Below are positions 1-6,427 of a stretch of 6,427 bases of DNA, piece by piece. The stretch comes from Chitinophaga pinensis. Its GTDB lineage: Bacteria > Bacteroidota > Bacteroidia > Flavobacteriales_D > Crocinitomicaceae. The first letter of the stretch is position 1. Every line of letters begins with the position of its first letter. The notes under the pieces are model-generated. The model saw only the letters and a program-made list of their open reading frames with translations. It did not search any database and had not been told where the DNA came from. The position numbers and the translations under genes were made by a program. The DNA is taken from contig CAMBRH010000209.1 in NCBI GenBank assembly GCA_945870115.1, positions 1 through 6,427 on the forward strand, written 5' to 3'.

Positions 1-601
1 AAGCGCCTGCAGCAATTAATGGTAAAGTGACAGCATCATCTCCAGAAAGCAAATTAAAATCACTTGGCTTACAACGAATTATTTCCATCATTTGATCAAA
101 ATTACCTGAAGCTTCTTTCATTGCAACAATGTTAGAAATTTCAGCTAAACGCAAGGTTGTTTCAGCACTAACATTTGAACCAGTTCTCCCTGGAACATTG
201 TACAAAATTATCGGTAAATCTGTTGCTTCAGCCAAATATTTGTAGTGTTGATAAATTCCTTCTTGAATTGGCTTATTATAATAAGGAGAAACGGACAAAA
301 TTCCATCCACACCTTTTGGAATTAATTTAAAATTTTCAGCAACTTTTTTTGTATCGTTTCCGCCAACACCGTAAACTACAGGTAATTTTCCGTTATTTAC
401 TTCAAAAACGCATGCTAAAACCTCCTCTTTTTCCTTTTGAGATAGTGTTGGAGATTCACCAGTTGTTCCTTGTACAACTAAAAAATCAACTCCTCCTTCA
501 ATTTGAAGGTTTACTAATCTTTTTAAGGCTTCAAAATCAATTGAATCATCTGCTTTAAATGGTGTAACTAAGGCTGTTCCGGTACCAGAAAAATTTTTCA
601 T
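1..601 (-). CDS. dapA: 4-hydroxy-tetrahydrodipicolinate synthase (dihydrodipicolinate synthase), 3' end outside window
   Basis: Cytoplasmic class I aldolase that condenses pyruvate with aspartate semialdehyde, the first committed step of lysine and diaminopimelate synthesis. Reading from the ATG at 601 down to base 1 gives 200 codons with no stop, so roughly the last third of a usual protein of about 290 residues is missing. Family landmarks appear in the expected order: GTALVTPF (residues 7-15), the GTTGES pyruvate-binding motif (45-50), SPYYNKP (105-111, Tyr108 of the proton relay), YNVPGRT (134-140, with Tyr134 and Arg139), and VAMKEASG (159-166), where Lys162 is the Schiff-base lysine. 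All catalytic residues in the visible part are intact. The ATG directly precedes the conserved start of the barrel, so the start is secure. It lies 28 bp after the rsmF stop on the same strand, so it could be the last gene of a tsaD-rsmF-dapA transcript or be driven from its own promoter at 625-632. Identification is close to certain. Confidence 0.96.
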   Translation of the reverse strand, partial: MKNFSGTGTALVTPFKADDSIDFEALKRLVNLQIEGGVDFLVVQGTTGESPTLSQKEKEEVLACVFEVNNGKLPVVYGVGGNDTKKVAENFKLIPKGVDGILSVSPYYNKPIQEGIYQHYKYLAEATDLPIILYNVPGRTGSNVSAETTLRLAEISNIVAMKEASGNFDQMMEIIRCKPSDFNLLSGDDAVTLPLIAAGA

Positions 602-624
602 TTTAATAGTTATATAATTTTCTA

Positions 625-632
625 CAAAATTA
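625..632 (-). promoter_or_regulatory. possible -7 promoter element for dapA
   Basis: On the minus strand these bases read TAATTTTG, an exact match to the Bacteroidota -7 consensus TAnnTTTG. The element overlaps the TAA stop codon of rsmF. Transcription would begin about 7 bases downstream, near 618, leaving a leader of under 20 bases before the dapA ATG at 601. I find no TTG/TTTG -33 element at the usual 17-23 base distance, and short AT-rich matches arise easily by chance here. Treat it as a candidate only. Confidence 0.3.
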
Positions 633-2003
633 ATCAATTTTCATTCTAATTCTCCATTCTTTAGGAAATAAATTGTTGAAACGAGAACCAATGTGTTTAA
701 TCCAACCGAGCGGAATATTTTGGTATGTTATTAAATTATACCCTTTTTTGCCTTCCAAAGGAAATGTTTCTCCTTTCAGGTATTTTAAGGCTTCTTCTTT
801 CGTAAGTTCAATCTTTTGATTAAAATTTATCAAATTTGAATTCATTGCCAAAGCATGATCTGGTAATATTTCATCTCGCATCAGAGTTCCAATTTCAGTG
901 CAAAATTTCACAATTCTCATTTCTTGTTGGAAGAGTTTAATTTCGTTCACAAACAATTCTGGTAAAGCAAAAACAATGTTATTCCAAGAGAAAAATTCAA
1001 AACCTGCAGTTTTTGAGAATTGAGAAATAGATTTCAAATCTTTTATTCTAGTCAAACTTTGTTGTTTCACTTTGGGAAGTTTCAGCATTTTTGAATCAGA
1101 GCTTTTTTGTAAAACAGCAATGTAAAATCCTTCCGTTTCAACTAAATTAGGCATAGCATAAGCTCCTGCTTTAATTCTGTCTGTCTTAAATGGCGAGAAA
1201 TCTAAATCTACTATTTCTGCGTCCAATTCATTTGAAAACCAAAAAATATTGTCTTCATTTTCTTGCTCATTAAACGTACAAGTTGAATAAATTAAATATC
1301 CACCAGGTTTTAATGAATCCCAAACGTCCATAACAATTCTCTTTTGGCGAGCTGCACATAAATTTACATTTTCTTCCGACCATTCATTTCTTGCGTCTAT
1401 GTCTTTTCGAAACATGCCTTCACCAGAACAAGGAGCATCTACAACTATTGCATCAAAAAAATGTGGAATTCGTTGAAAATCTTTAGGGTCATTATTTATT
1501 ACGACAGTATTTGAATTTCCCCATTTTATTAAATTCTCTTTCAGTATTTTAGATCGTGCATGTATAACTTCATTGCTAACTAACAAGCCCTTTTCATTTA
1601 AAAATGAAGCAATTAAACTAGATTTACCTCCTGGAGCTGCACATAAATCTAATATTTTAGGATTATTATCTAGATCTAATTGATTTAAAACTTTAGCTAA
1701 CATCATTGAACCAGCTTCTTGTGAATAATATACACCAGAATGATAAAGAGGATCTAAAGTGAAATTTGGTCTTTCATTCAAATAAGTTCCGTTTTCGCAC
1801 CATAGAATTGGATTGCTGGATTGTTGGTCCCGATAGCAATCGGGAGTTGGATTGTTAGATGTATCGATTTGTTTCTTTTTAGATGGATTAAAACGAATAC
1901 TTATTGGTGAAATTTCATTCAAAGATTTTAATAATTCTTCACCTAAAAAGGAATCATTTTTAACGCGATTTTCAAAATTTATTGGGAAAGGTTTTTCTGT
2001 CAA
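630..2003 (-). CDS. rsmF: 16S rRNA (cytosine-C5) methyltransferase, RsmF/NOP2/NSUN family
   Basis: SAM-dependent enzyme that methylates C5 of cytosine in small-subunit rRNA; E. coli RsmF modifies C1407, but the exact target here is inferred. The 457 residues show the family plan: a short N-terminal domain ending in SIRFNPSK (35-42), the SAM loop DLCAAPGGK (119-127), the motif IV block VVDAPCSGEG (187-196) with Cys192, and the motif VI block YSTCTFNEQENE (239-250) with Cys242, the expected nucleophile. A C-terminal PUA-like RNA-binding domain (about 385-452) carries YLKGE, LGWIKH and FPKEWRIR. All key residues are present. The start is TTG at 2003: a TAA stands two codons upstream in frame, the next Met is only near residue 100, and family similarity begins almost at once, so TTG is the only credible start. 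Residues of about 53-65 are an unusual 13-residue insertion from a palindromic element (1808-1854). It is probably cotranscribed with tsaD upstream. Confidence 0.93.
   Translation of the reverse strand: MTEKPFPINFENRVKNDSFLGEELLKSLNEISPISIRFNPSKKKQIDTSNNPTPDCYRDQQSSNPILWCENGTYLNERPNFTLDPLYHSGVYYSQEAGSMMLAKVLNQLDLDNNPKILDLCAAPGGKSSLIASFLNEKGLLVSNEVIHARSKILKENLIKWGNSNTVVINNDPKDFQRIPHFFDAIVVDAPCSGEGMFRKDIDARNEWSEENVNLCAARQKRIVMDVWDSLKPGGYLIYSTCTFNEQENEDNIFWFSNELDAEIVDLDFSPFKTDRIKAGAYAMPNLVETEGFYIAVLQKSSDSKMLKLPKVKQQSLTRIKDLKSISQFSKTAGFEFFSWNNIVFALPELFVNEIKLFQQEMRIVKFCTEIGTLMRDEILPDHALAMNSNLINFNQKIELTKEEALKYLKGETFPLEGKKGYNLITYQNIPLGWIKHIGSRFNNLFPKEWRIRMKID
1808..1854. repeat. small palindromic element inserted in frame in rsmF, flanked by 8-bp direct repeats
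   Basis: The core at 1828-1845 is TCCCGATAGCAATCGGGA: two 7-base arms (TCCCGAT and ATCGGGA) around a 4-base centre, much richer in GC than its surroundings. It is bracketed by identical TTGGATTG copies at 1808-1815 and 1847-1854, with a further related GGATTGTTGG at 1818-1827. From one repeat to the other is 39 bp, exactly 13 codons. Removing one unit changes the protein from SNNP-TPDCYRDQQSSNP-ILWC to SNNPILWC, which reads as an ordinary RsmF linker leading into the conserved WC..G.YL segment. From memory, near-identical palindromes recur in Flavobacterium genomes, which suggests a REP- or MITE-like element. That family membership and the transposition mechanism are inference; the palindrome, the direct repeats and the clean in-frame arithmetic are seen directly. 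Confidence 0.7.
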
Positions 2004-2025
2004 TTTTTAAGTTTTGGTATTTAAA

Positions 2026-2087
2026 CGCAAAGATGCAAAGTTTTTCGCAAAGTTCGCAAAGTTTTTTTTAACACAAAGGTCACAAAG
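2026..2087. repeat. intergenic CAAAG-type repeat block (three doublets)
   Basis: Six copies of a heptamer with consensus YRCAAAG lie between tsaD and rsmF at 2026, 2034, 2046, 2055, 2072 and 2081. They form three doublets (CGCAAAG/TGCAAAG, CGCAAAG/CGCAAAG, CACAAAG/CACAAAG), with 8 or 9 bases between starts inside a doublet and T-rich runs between doublets. I recall similar CGCAAAG/CACAAAG strings in the intergenic regions of Bacteroidota and some other phyla, usually of unknown function. On the minus strand the block reads as repeated CTTTGYG, which supplies many TTTG tetramers, but I find no TAnnTTTG -7 element with it. There is no strong hairpin followed by a T-run, so I do not call it a terminator. 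The remaining gap sequence, 2088-2152, shows nothing recognisable. Confidence 0.75.
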
Positions 2088-2152
2088 TGTTTTGTAATTA
2101 AAACTCATAAACATTACTAAAAAAGTGAAGTCGAAAAAGTATAAATTAGGAC

Positions 2153-3232
2153 TTAAATCTTCATCCTAGAATTTGCGCTAATTGTTTGGGCAGTAAACAT
2201 TCCTTTTTGAAACATAAAATATCCTGTCATAGCAATCATAGCAGCATTATCAGTGCAATATTCAAATTTAGGAATAAATGTTTTCCAATTTTTTTCTTTT
2301 CCCATTTTTTCTAAACGATTTCTCAGACCGGAATTTGCTGAAACTCCTCCAGCAATAGCAATTTGATTGATTTTGTAATCCTTGGCAACTAATTCTAATT
2401 TATAAAATAATACATCTAAAATTGCTTTTTGCACAGATGCACAAATATTTTCCAATTCTTCTTTGATGAAATTTGGATTTGCTTTCATTTCTTTCTGAAT
2501 AAAATACAAAATTGAAGTTTTTAAACCACTAAAACTGAAATCATATTTCTCCATTCGAGGTTTTGCAAAAGTGAATTTATTTTCATCACCTAATTTTGCA
2601 TATTTGTCAATTAATGGTCCTCCAGGATAAGGAAGACCTAAAATTTTTGCCGTTTTATCAAAAGCTTCTCCAGCTGCATCGTCAATTGTTGAACCCAAAA
2701 CTTCCATTTCTAAATAATCTTTCACCAAAACCAATTGAGTATGTCCTCCAGAAACGGTCATGCAAATAAAAGGAAAAGTTGGTTTTTCTTTCTCTTCATC
2801 GTCAATAAAATGAGCCAAAATATGTCCATGCATGTGATTAACATCAATTAAAGGAATGTTTTTTCCTAATGCAAATGCTTTAGCAAAAGAAGTTCCAACC
2901 AAAAGAGAGCCAAGTAATCCAGGACCGCAAGTAAATGCCACCGCATCAATTTCGTCGGCAGAAATTCCAGCTTTTTTTATGGCAGCATCAACAACTGGTA
3001 CAATATTTTGCTGATGAGCTCTTGAAGCCAGCTCTGGCACTACTCCACCGTACAATTCATGTACCTTTTGTCCTGCAATTATATTGGATAAAATGGCGCT
3101 ATTTTTGCTGATAGATGCAGAAGTATCATCACAAGATGATTCAATTCCTAAAATTATAGTTTGTTTTACGCTCAACTTTGTTATTTTTGTATTCTGAATG
3201 GCAAAATTACTCAAAATATTACTTCGTTTCAT
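2153..3232 (-). CDS. tsaD: tRNA N6-adenosine threonylcarbamoyltransferase TsaD (Gcp/Kae1 family)
   Basis: Catalytic subunit of the bacterial t6A complex (with TsaB and TsaE). It transfers the threonylcarbamoyl group made by TsaC/TsaC2 to A37 of ANN-decoding tRNAs in the cytoplasm, and is usually essential. The ATG-initiated product is 359 residues with an ASKHA fold. Visible landmarks: ILGIESSCDDTSA (27-39), the metal-binding histidines in NHMHGH (His133, His137), MTVSGGHTQL (158-167), GEAFDKTAKILGLPYPGGP (188-206), FSFSGLKTS (232-240), IAGGVSANSGLR (293-304) and TDNAAM (327-332), whose Asp328 is the third metal ligand. The protein is complete. The start is uncertain. The coordinates give the ATG at 3232, but that adds 19 unconserved residues and overlaps the first codons of divergent tamB by 35 bp. 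A TTG at 3175 would give 340 residues beginning 10 residues before ESSCDD, the family norm, and I slightly favour it. Function is near certain. Confidence 0.96.
   Translation of the reverse strand: MKRSNILSNFAIQNTKITKLSVKQTIILGIESSCDDTSASISKNSAILSNIIAGQKVHELYGGVVPELASRAHQQNIVPVVDAAIKKAGISADEIDAVAFTCGPGLLGSLLVGTSFAKAFALGKNIPLIDVNHMHGHILAHFIDDEEKEKPTFPFICMTVSGGHTQLVLVKDYLEMEVLGSTIDDAAGEAFDKTAKILGLPYPGGPLIDKYAKLGDENKFTFAKPRMEKYDFSFSGLKTSILYFIQKEMKANPNFIKEELENICASVQKAILDVLFYKLELVAKDYKINQIAIAGGVSANSGLRNRLEKMGKEKNWKTFIPKFEYCTDNAAMIAMTGYFMFQKGMFTAQTISANSRMKI
3160..3189 (+). promoter_or_regulatory. candidate Bacteroidota-type promoter for tamB
   Basis: TTTG at 3160-3163 is followed, after 18 bases, by TATTTTTG at 3182-3189. 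This matches the -33 TTTG and -7 TAnnTTTG pair described for Bacteroides and Flavobacterium, at an accepted spacing. Transcription would start near 3196, so the tamB mRNA would begin almost at its ATG (3198) with practically no leader. The whole element lies inside the 5' end of tsaD on the opposite strand. Both boxes are short and AT-rich, so chance is possible. Confidence 0.4.
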
Positions 3233-6200
3233 CGGGATTATTCTTGAATGGTCATTAATTTTATTGATTTTTATTGCTTTTGCAATTAGAACGAGTCAAT
3301 TTCAGACTTTTTTGGGAAAAAAAGCTACTCAGTATTTTTCAAAAGAATTAAAAACTAAAATTTCCATTGAAAAAGTCGACATTTATTTTTTTGATAAAGT
3401 TGCTTTAGATGGTGTTTTTATGTTAGACCAAAAAAATGACACTTTGGCTGATTTAAAATCCATTCATCTTGTATTAAATTCTTTTGACAATAAAAATAAA
3501 AAAATTGATTTAAAAGAATTTGTCCTAAAAAATGGAAATGTTAAATTAAGTCGAGAAAAGAAAAATGGTGAATTTAATTTTCAATTTATTTCCGATTATT
3601 TTGCTTCGTCAGATACAACATCTAGCTCTAAACCCTTTGAAATTAAGCTAAATACGATTCGTTTAAAACAGATTAATTTTAAATACGACGATAATCGCGA
3701 AGCTTATACTCCTTATGGAATTGATTATGCTCATTTACACTTCAAAAACCTTTATTTGAATGCAAGTAATTTTAAAATATTAAAAAGCGGAGGAATTGAA
3801 ACCTATGTAAAGCATATTTCATTAAGAGAAAAATCAGGCTTTGATTTGAATAAATTTTCTTCAAAAATTGCATTCGATGATAAAGGTTTGAGAATGAGCT
3901 ATTTGAGGATTATTACCCCAAAATCAAAAATATTCTTTTCAAAATTAAATCTAAACATTGAAAAACCAGAAGATTTTAATGAATTTGTAGATAAAGTTGT
4001 TTTTGATGTGTCTATGAATAAAAGTATCGTTTCTTTAGACGATATTTCGATTTTTGCCACTGCGTTGGAAGGAATGAAGCAAAAAATTGTCATGCAAGCG
4101 GAAATTACCAATCGCATAAAAGATTTAAAATTAGCTAACTTAGATATACAAACTGGAAAAAAGACAAAAATTCTAGGAACTTTTAATTTACCAGATTTTA
4201 GAGAACTAGACAAAGCTTTCTTTAATGAAAGAATTACGTATGCAAACATAGATTTAAAAGACATTGAAGAGATTTTGCTTCCGGTTTCAAGTAAAGAGCG
4301 CCATCTAAAATTGGATGCAAGTGTAAAAAAATTAAATCACGTTCGCATAAAAGATTTCCGTTTAGATGGAATGTACTCGAATTTTGTTGTAAAAAGTGAC
4401 TTAATTAGTACAAATTTAGGTTCAATAGAAATGGATAATGGTATTATGTTTACTGAGCATAAAGAAAGAAATTCATTTACTTTTGAAAAATCTTTCGATA
4501 GTGATTATGACATTAAAATCGATTCATTCCAATTGGGTGATTTTATTTCGAATAAAGAAATTGGAGCATTAACTGGAAATTTCTTATTAGAAGGAGAATT
4601 GTTTTCGTCAGGAAAAGTGGATATAAATTCCATTCAAGGAGATTTAAAAACATTTCATTTAATGGATTACACTTATGAAGATATCATTATTAAAGAGGGA
4701 TCTTTTGTAAATAATGTTTTTGAAGGAAAAGTTGATATTAAGGATGATAATTTAGATTTGACTTATAATGGATTGCTAGATTTAAATAAAAATCAGCGTT
4801 TTATTTTCGACATTGATATTACTGAAGCAATTTTGGATAATTTGAACTTAACAAAAGTTGACAACAATGTCTTGAAATCAAAATTCTCAGTTGACATTTA
4901 CGGCACCAATACCAATAATTATTCAGGAGAAATATCCTTAAATGGTTTATTTTATTCTGAAGGAGACAAAAATTTTGAAATCCCTTCCATGAAAATTAAA
5001 ATGGATCGCAGCGAATCAATTGATATTTTAACAATTACGAGTCAAGTTTTAAATGCTTTTGTAAAAGGAAAAGTGGATTTTGCAACAGTTGGCGATGACA
5101 TTAACAATCAATTTAACACAATTTTACCTGCAATTTTTAAACAAAAAGTTGTTAAATCAGCTAAACAAAAAAATAAATTTGATTACAGAATTGAATTTTT
5201 AGAAGTAAATGAATTTCTGAACATTTTTGTTCCAAGCTTGAGTATAGCAAACGGTTCAAAAATAGATGGTTATTATGATGCATACAAAAATGATTTTGCC
5301 TTAAATTTAAATTCAAGTAAAATTAGCTATGATGAAATTGTTTTAACCAATTTGCAAGTTACACAATTGGTAAATAAAAATGCTTTAGATGCTCAGTTTT
5401 CTGTTGACAAGTTTAGTTTAAATGATTCACTTTTTGTGAGCAATGCAACTTTTACTGCTAATGGAGAAAAAGACGAAATTAACTCTGAATTGAAATGGAA
5501 TCCAAATACAAGTAATGAAACCTTCATTCATTGGAAAACCATTGTTAATGATGTAAATAGTTATTTCTTTAACATCAATCCATCCTATTTTGTTATCAGA
5601 GGTCACAAGTGGGATATAGTCGATAATTCTCAAATTCTGTTAGCACCAAAGGATATTCAGATTCAAAATTTCAGAATGCAGCGAGACAATCAATTTTTAA
5701 CGATTGATGGCTGTATTTCAGAGCAAAATAAAGACATTTTAAAACTTGAGATAAGTAACTTAGAATTAGAAGATTTTACTTCTGTATTAGGTTTAGACAT
5801 GACAATACAAGGAGAATTAAATGGTGCGGCAACAATTTCAGACCCTTTCAATAATATTAGTTTTACAAGTAATGCAGCTATACGCGATTTATTTATTAAT
5901 GGCGGTGAAGTTGGTGATATTAATCTAAATGTTGCGTGGGCAAAAGCATCTCAAAGTATTGATTTGGACGGCGAATTATTTTATAAAAAGAATAAAAGTT
6001 TCAATTTTGATGGAAGTTACTACTTAAACAAAGAAAAAGATAATTTGAATTTTGATTTGGATTTTGATTACACTGATATTCAATTTGCAAATGCTTTCAT
6101 GGATCCACTTGTAATTTCAGGAATTAGAGGTTTAATTGACGGTAAATTAAAAATTACTGGTTCACCTGAAGAACCTGTGATAAATGGATTAATTGATTTA

Positions 6201-6427
6201 AAAGGAGGAAATGCAAAAGTCGAAATGTTTGGCGTAAACTTTGGATTCAACGGAGAAATTGCACTTGACAAAGATGGAATTTACATCGATAATATGCCAA
6301 TAATGGATGAAGATGGAAATACTGGAGCTTTGGTTGGAACTGTATTTCACAATAATTTTGCCGATTGGAATTTTGATTTAGCCTTCAATTTAATTGACGA
6401 TGCATATGCTTTAAACAATTTTAGACG
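3198..6427 (+). CDS. tamB: translocation/assembly module TamB-like protein (AsmA-like superfamily), 3' end outside window
   Basis: Very large envelope protein, partner of a TamA/BamA-type outer-membrane barrel. The family is implicated in outer-membrane protein assembly and in phospholipid transport between membranes through a long beta-taco groove. The ATG at 3198 is the first possible start: a TGA stands immediately before it in frame, and the next Met comes after the membrane anchor. The reading stays open for 1076 codons to the window edge. Residues of about 11-30 form an uncleaved N-terminal membrane anchor. An AsmA-like start follows (LGKKATQYFSKELKTKISIEK, roughly 39-59), then long stretches of alternating hydrophobic and polar beta-strand sequence rich in Asn, Asp, Lys and Ile. 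Near residue 988 comes GSPEEPVINGLIDLKGG, a phrase typical of TamB proteins. The conserved C-terminal TamB (DUF490) domain should lie beyond the window. Glu17 inside the anchor is unusual. It diverges from tsaD with almost no spacer. The call rests on architecture and these phrases, since primary conservation is low. Confidence 0.85.
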   Translation, partial: MAKLLKILLRFIGIILEWSLILLIFIAFAIRTSQFQTFLGKKATQYFSKELKTKISIEKVDIYFFDKVALDGVFMLDQKNDTLADLKSIHLVLNSFDNKNKKIDLKEFVLKNGNVKLSREKKNGEFNFQFISDYFASSDTTSSSKPFEIKLNTIRLKQINFKYDDNREAYTPYGIDYAHLHFKNLYLNASNFKILKSGGIETYVKHISLREKSGFDLNKFSSKIAFDDKGLRMSYLRIITPKSKIFFSKLNLNIEKPEDFNEFVDKVVFDVSMNKSIVSLDDISIFATALEGMKQKIVMQAEITNRIKDLKLANLDIQTGKKTKILGTFNLPDFRELDKAFFNERITYANIDLKDIEEILLPVSSKERHLKLDASVKKLNHVRIKDFRLDGMYSNFVVKSDLISTNLGSIEMDNGIMFTEHKERNSFTFEKSFDSDYDIKIDSFQLGDFISNKEIGALTGNFLLEGELFSSGKVDINSIQGDLKTFHLMDYTYEDIIIKEGSFVNNVFEGKVDIKDDNLDLTYNGLLDLNKNQRFIFDIDITEAILDNLNLTKVDNNVLKSKFSVDIYGTNTNNYSGEISLNGLFYSEGDKNFEIPSMKIKMDRSESIDILTITSQVLNAFVKGKVDFATVGDDINNQFNTILPAIFKQKVVKSAKQKNKFDYRIEFLEVNEFLNIFVPSLSIANGSKIDGYYDAYKNDFALNLNSSKISYDEIVLTNLQVTQLVNKNALDAQFSVDKFSLNDSLFVSNATFTANGEKDEINSELKWNPNTSNETFIHWKTIVNDVNSYFFNINPSYFVIRGHKWDIVDNSQILLAPKDIQIQNFRMQRDNQFLTIDGCISEQNKDILKLEISNLELEDFTSVLGLDMTIQGELNGAATISDPFNNISFTSNAAIRDLFINGGEVGDINLNVAWAKASQSIDLDGELFYKKNKSFNFDGSYYLNKEKDNLNFDLDFDYTDIQFANAFMDPLVISGIRGLIDGKLKITGSPEEPVINGLIDLKGGNAKVEMFGVNFGFNGEIALDKDGIYIDNMPIMDEDGNTGALVGTVFHNNFADWNFDLAFNLIDDAYALNNFR
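3202..3209 (-). promoter_or_regulatory. candidate -7 element for tsaD, inside the tamB start
   Basis: The minus strand reads TAATTTTG here, an exact TAnnTTTG match, with expected initiation near 3195. That point lies downstream of the ATG at 3232 but about 20 bases upstream of the TTG at 3175. If used, the transcript could only be translated from the TTG, which independently favours the shorter TsaD. No clear -33 TTTG is present at the correct distance (about 3227-3232), which weakens the call. Confidence 0.3.

Noticed and set aside
349..558. 69-residue plus-strand ORF
   Set aside because: It is antisense to dapA codons with intact catalytic motifs, is Leu/Gln-rich with no recognisable domain, and is best explained as the complement of a real gene.
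1828..1845. Palindrome as a transcription-factor operator or terminator
   Set aside because: It lies in the middle of rsmF coding sequence, has no T-run after it, and its flanking direct repeats and 13-codon spacing fit an insertion better.
2026..2087. CRISPR-like array
   Set aside because: The units are only 7 bases with 1-10 base, T-rich gaps; there are no unique spacers, no repeats of 20 bases or more, and no cas genes nearby.
2071..2095. Rho-independent terminator between tsaD and rsmF
   Set aside because: The only inverted match is a weak 4-base ACAC/GTGT around a 12-base loop, with no GC-rich stem and no T-run suitably placed on the transcribed strand.
2007..2108. 33-residue minus-strand small ORF as a real protein gene
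   Set aside because: Its sequence is generated by the CAAAG repeat (LCDLC, FANFA), and such repeat-derived peptides are a familiar annotation artefact. Kept only as a possible leader in the findings.
3899..4264. 121-residue minus-strand ORF
   Set aside because: It lies wholly antisense to the continuous tamB reading frame; its Phe/Ser/Lys-rich composition is the complement of beta-strand codons, and there is no family resemblance.
5427..5633. 68-residue minus-strand ORF
   Set aside because: Antisense to tamB, low complexity, with no supporting start signal or domain.
6080..6271. 63-residue minus-strand ORF
   Set aside because: Antisense to the TamB segment carrying the typical SPEEP phrase, so it is a shadow frame.

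Overview
The window looks like chromosomal DNA from a member of the Flavobacteriaceae (Bacteroidota). It is very AT-rich. Protein wording such as the TsaD stretches around ESSCDDT and SGGHT, and a long TamB-type protein, fits that group. Several sites resemble the Bacteroidota -7 promoter element TAnnTTTG, and no Shine-Dalgarno sequences are evident ahead of the genes. The assignment comes from recognition by eye, not from a database search.

Three genes lie on the minus strand and read right to left: tsaD (ends 2153), an rsmF-type rRNA m5C methyltransferase (630-2003), and dapA (starts at 601 and runs off the left edge after 200 codons). One very long gene on the plus strand, tamB, starts at 3198 and stays open to the right edge (1076 codons, no stop). 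tsaD and tamB diverge, and their 5' ends touch or overlap around 3175-3232. The 28-bp gap between rsmF and dapA holds only a possible promoter. The 149-bp gap between tsaD and rsmF is partly filled by a CAAAG-type intergenic repeat.

The genes are housekeeping. TsaD (tRNA t6A37 synthesis) and RsmF (rRNA cytosine methylation) both modify RNA of the translation machinery. DapA makes the first committed intermediate of the lysine/diaminopimelate pathway. TamB is an envelope protein for outer-membrane biogenesis. tsaD, rsmF and dapA may share a transcript, but dapA may also have its own promoter.

I see no defence system, phage, insertion sequence, tRNA, rRNA or CRISPR. The most interesting signal is a small palindrome-bearing insertion inside rsmF. 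It is flanked by 8-bp direct repeats, adds exactly 13 codons, and can be removed on paper to restore a normal-looking gene. Next in interest are the overlapping divergent start region of tsaD/tamB and the repeat block that forms an in-frame leader ORF ahead of rsmF's TTG start.
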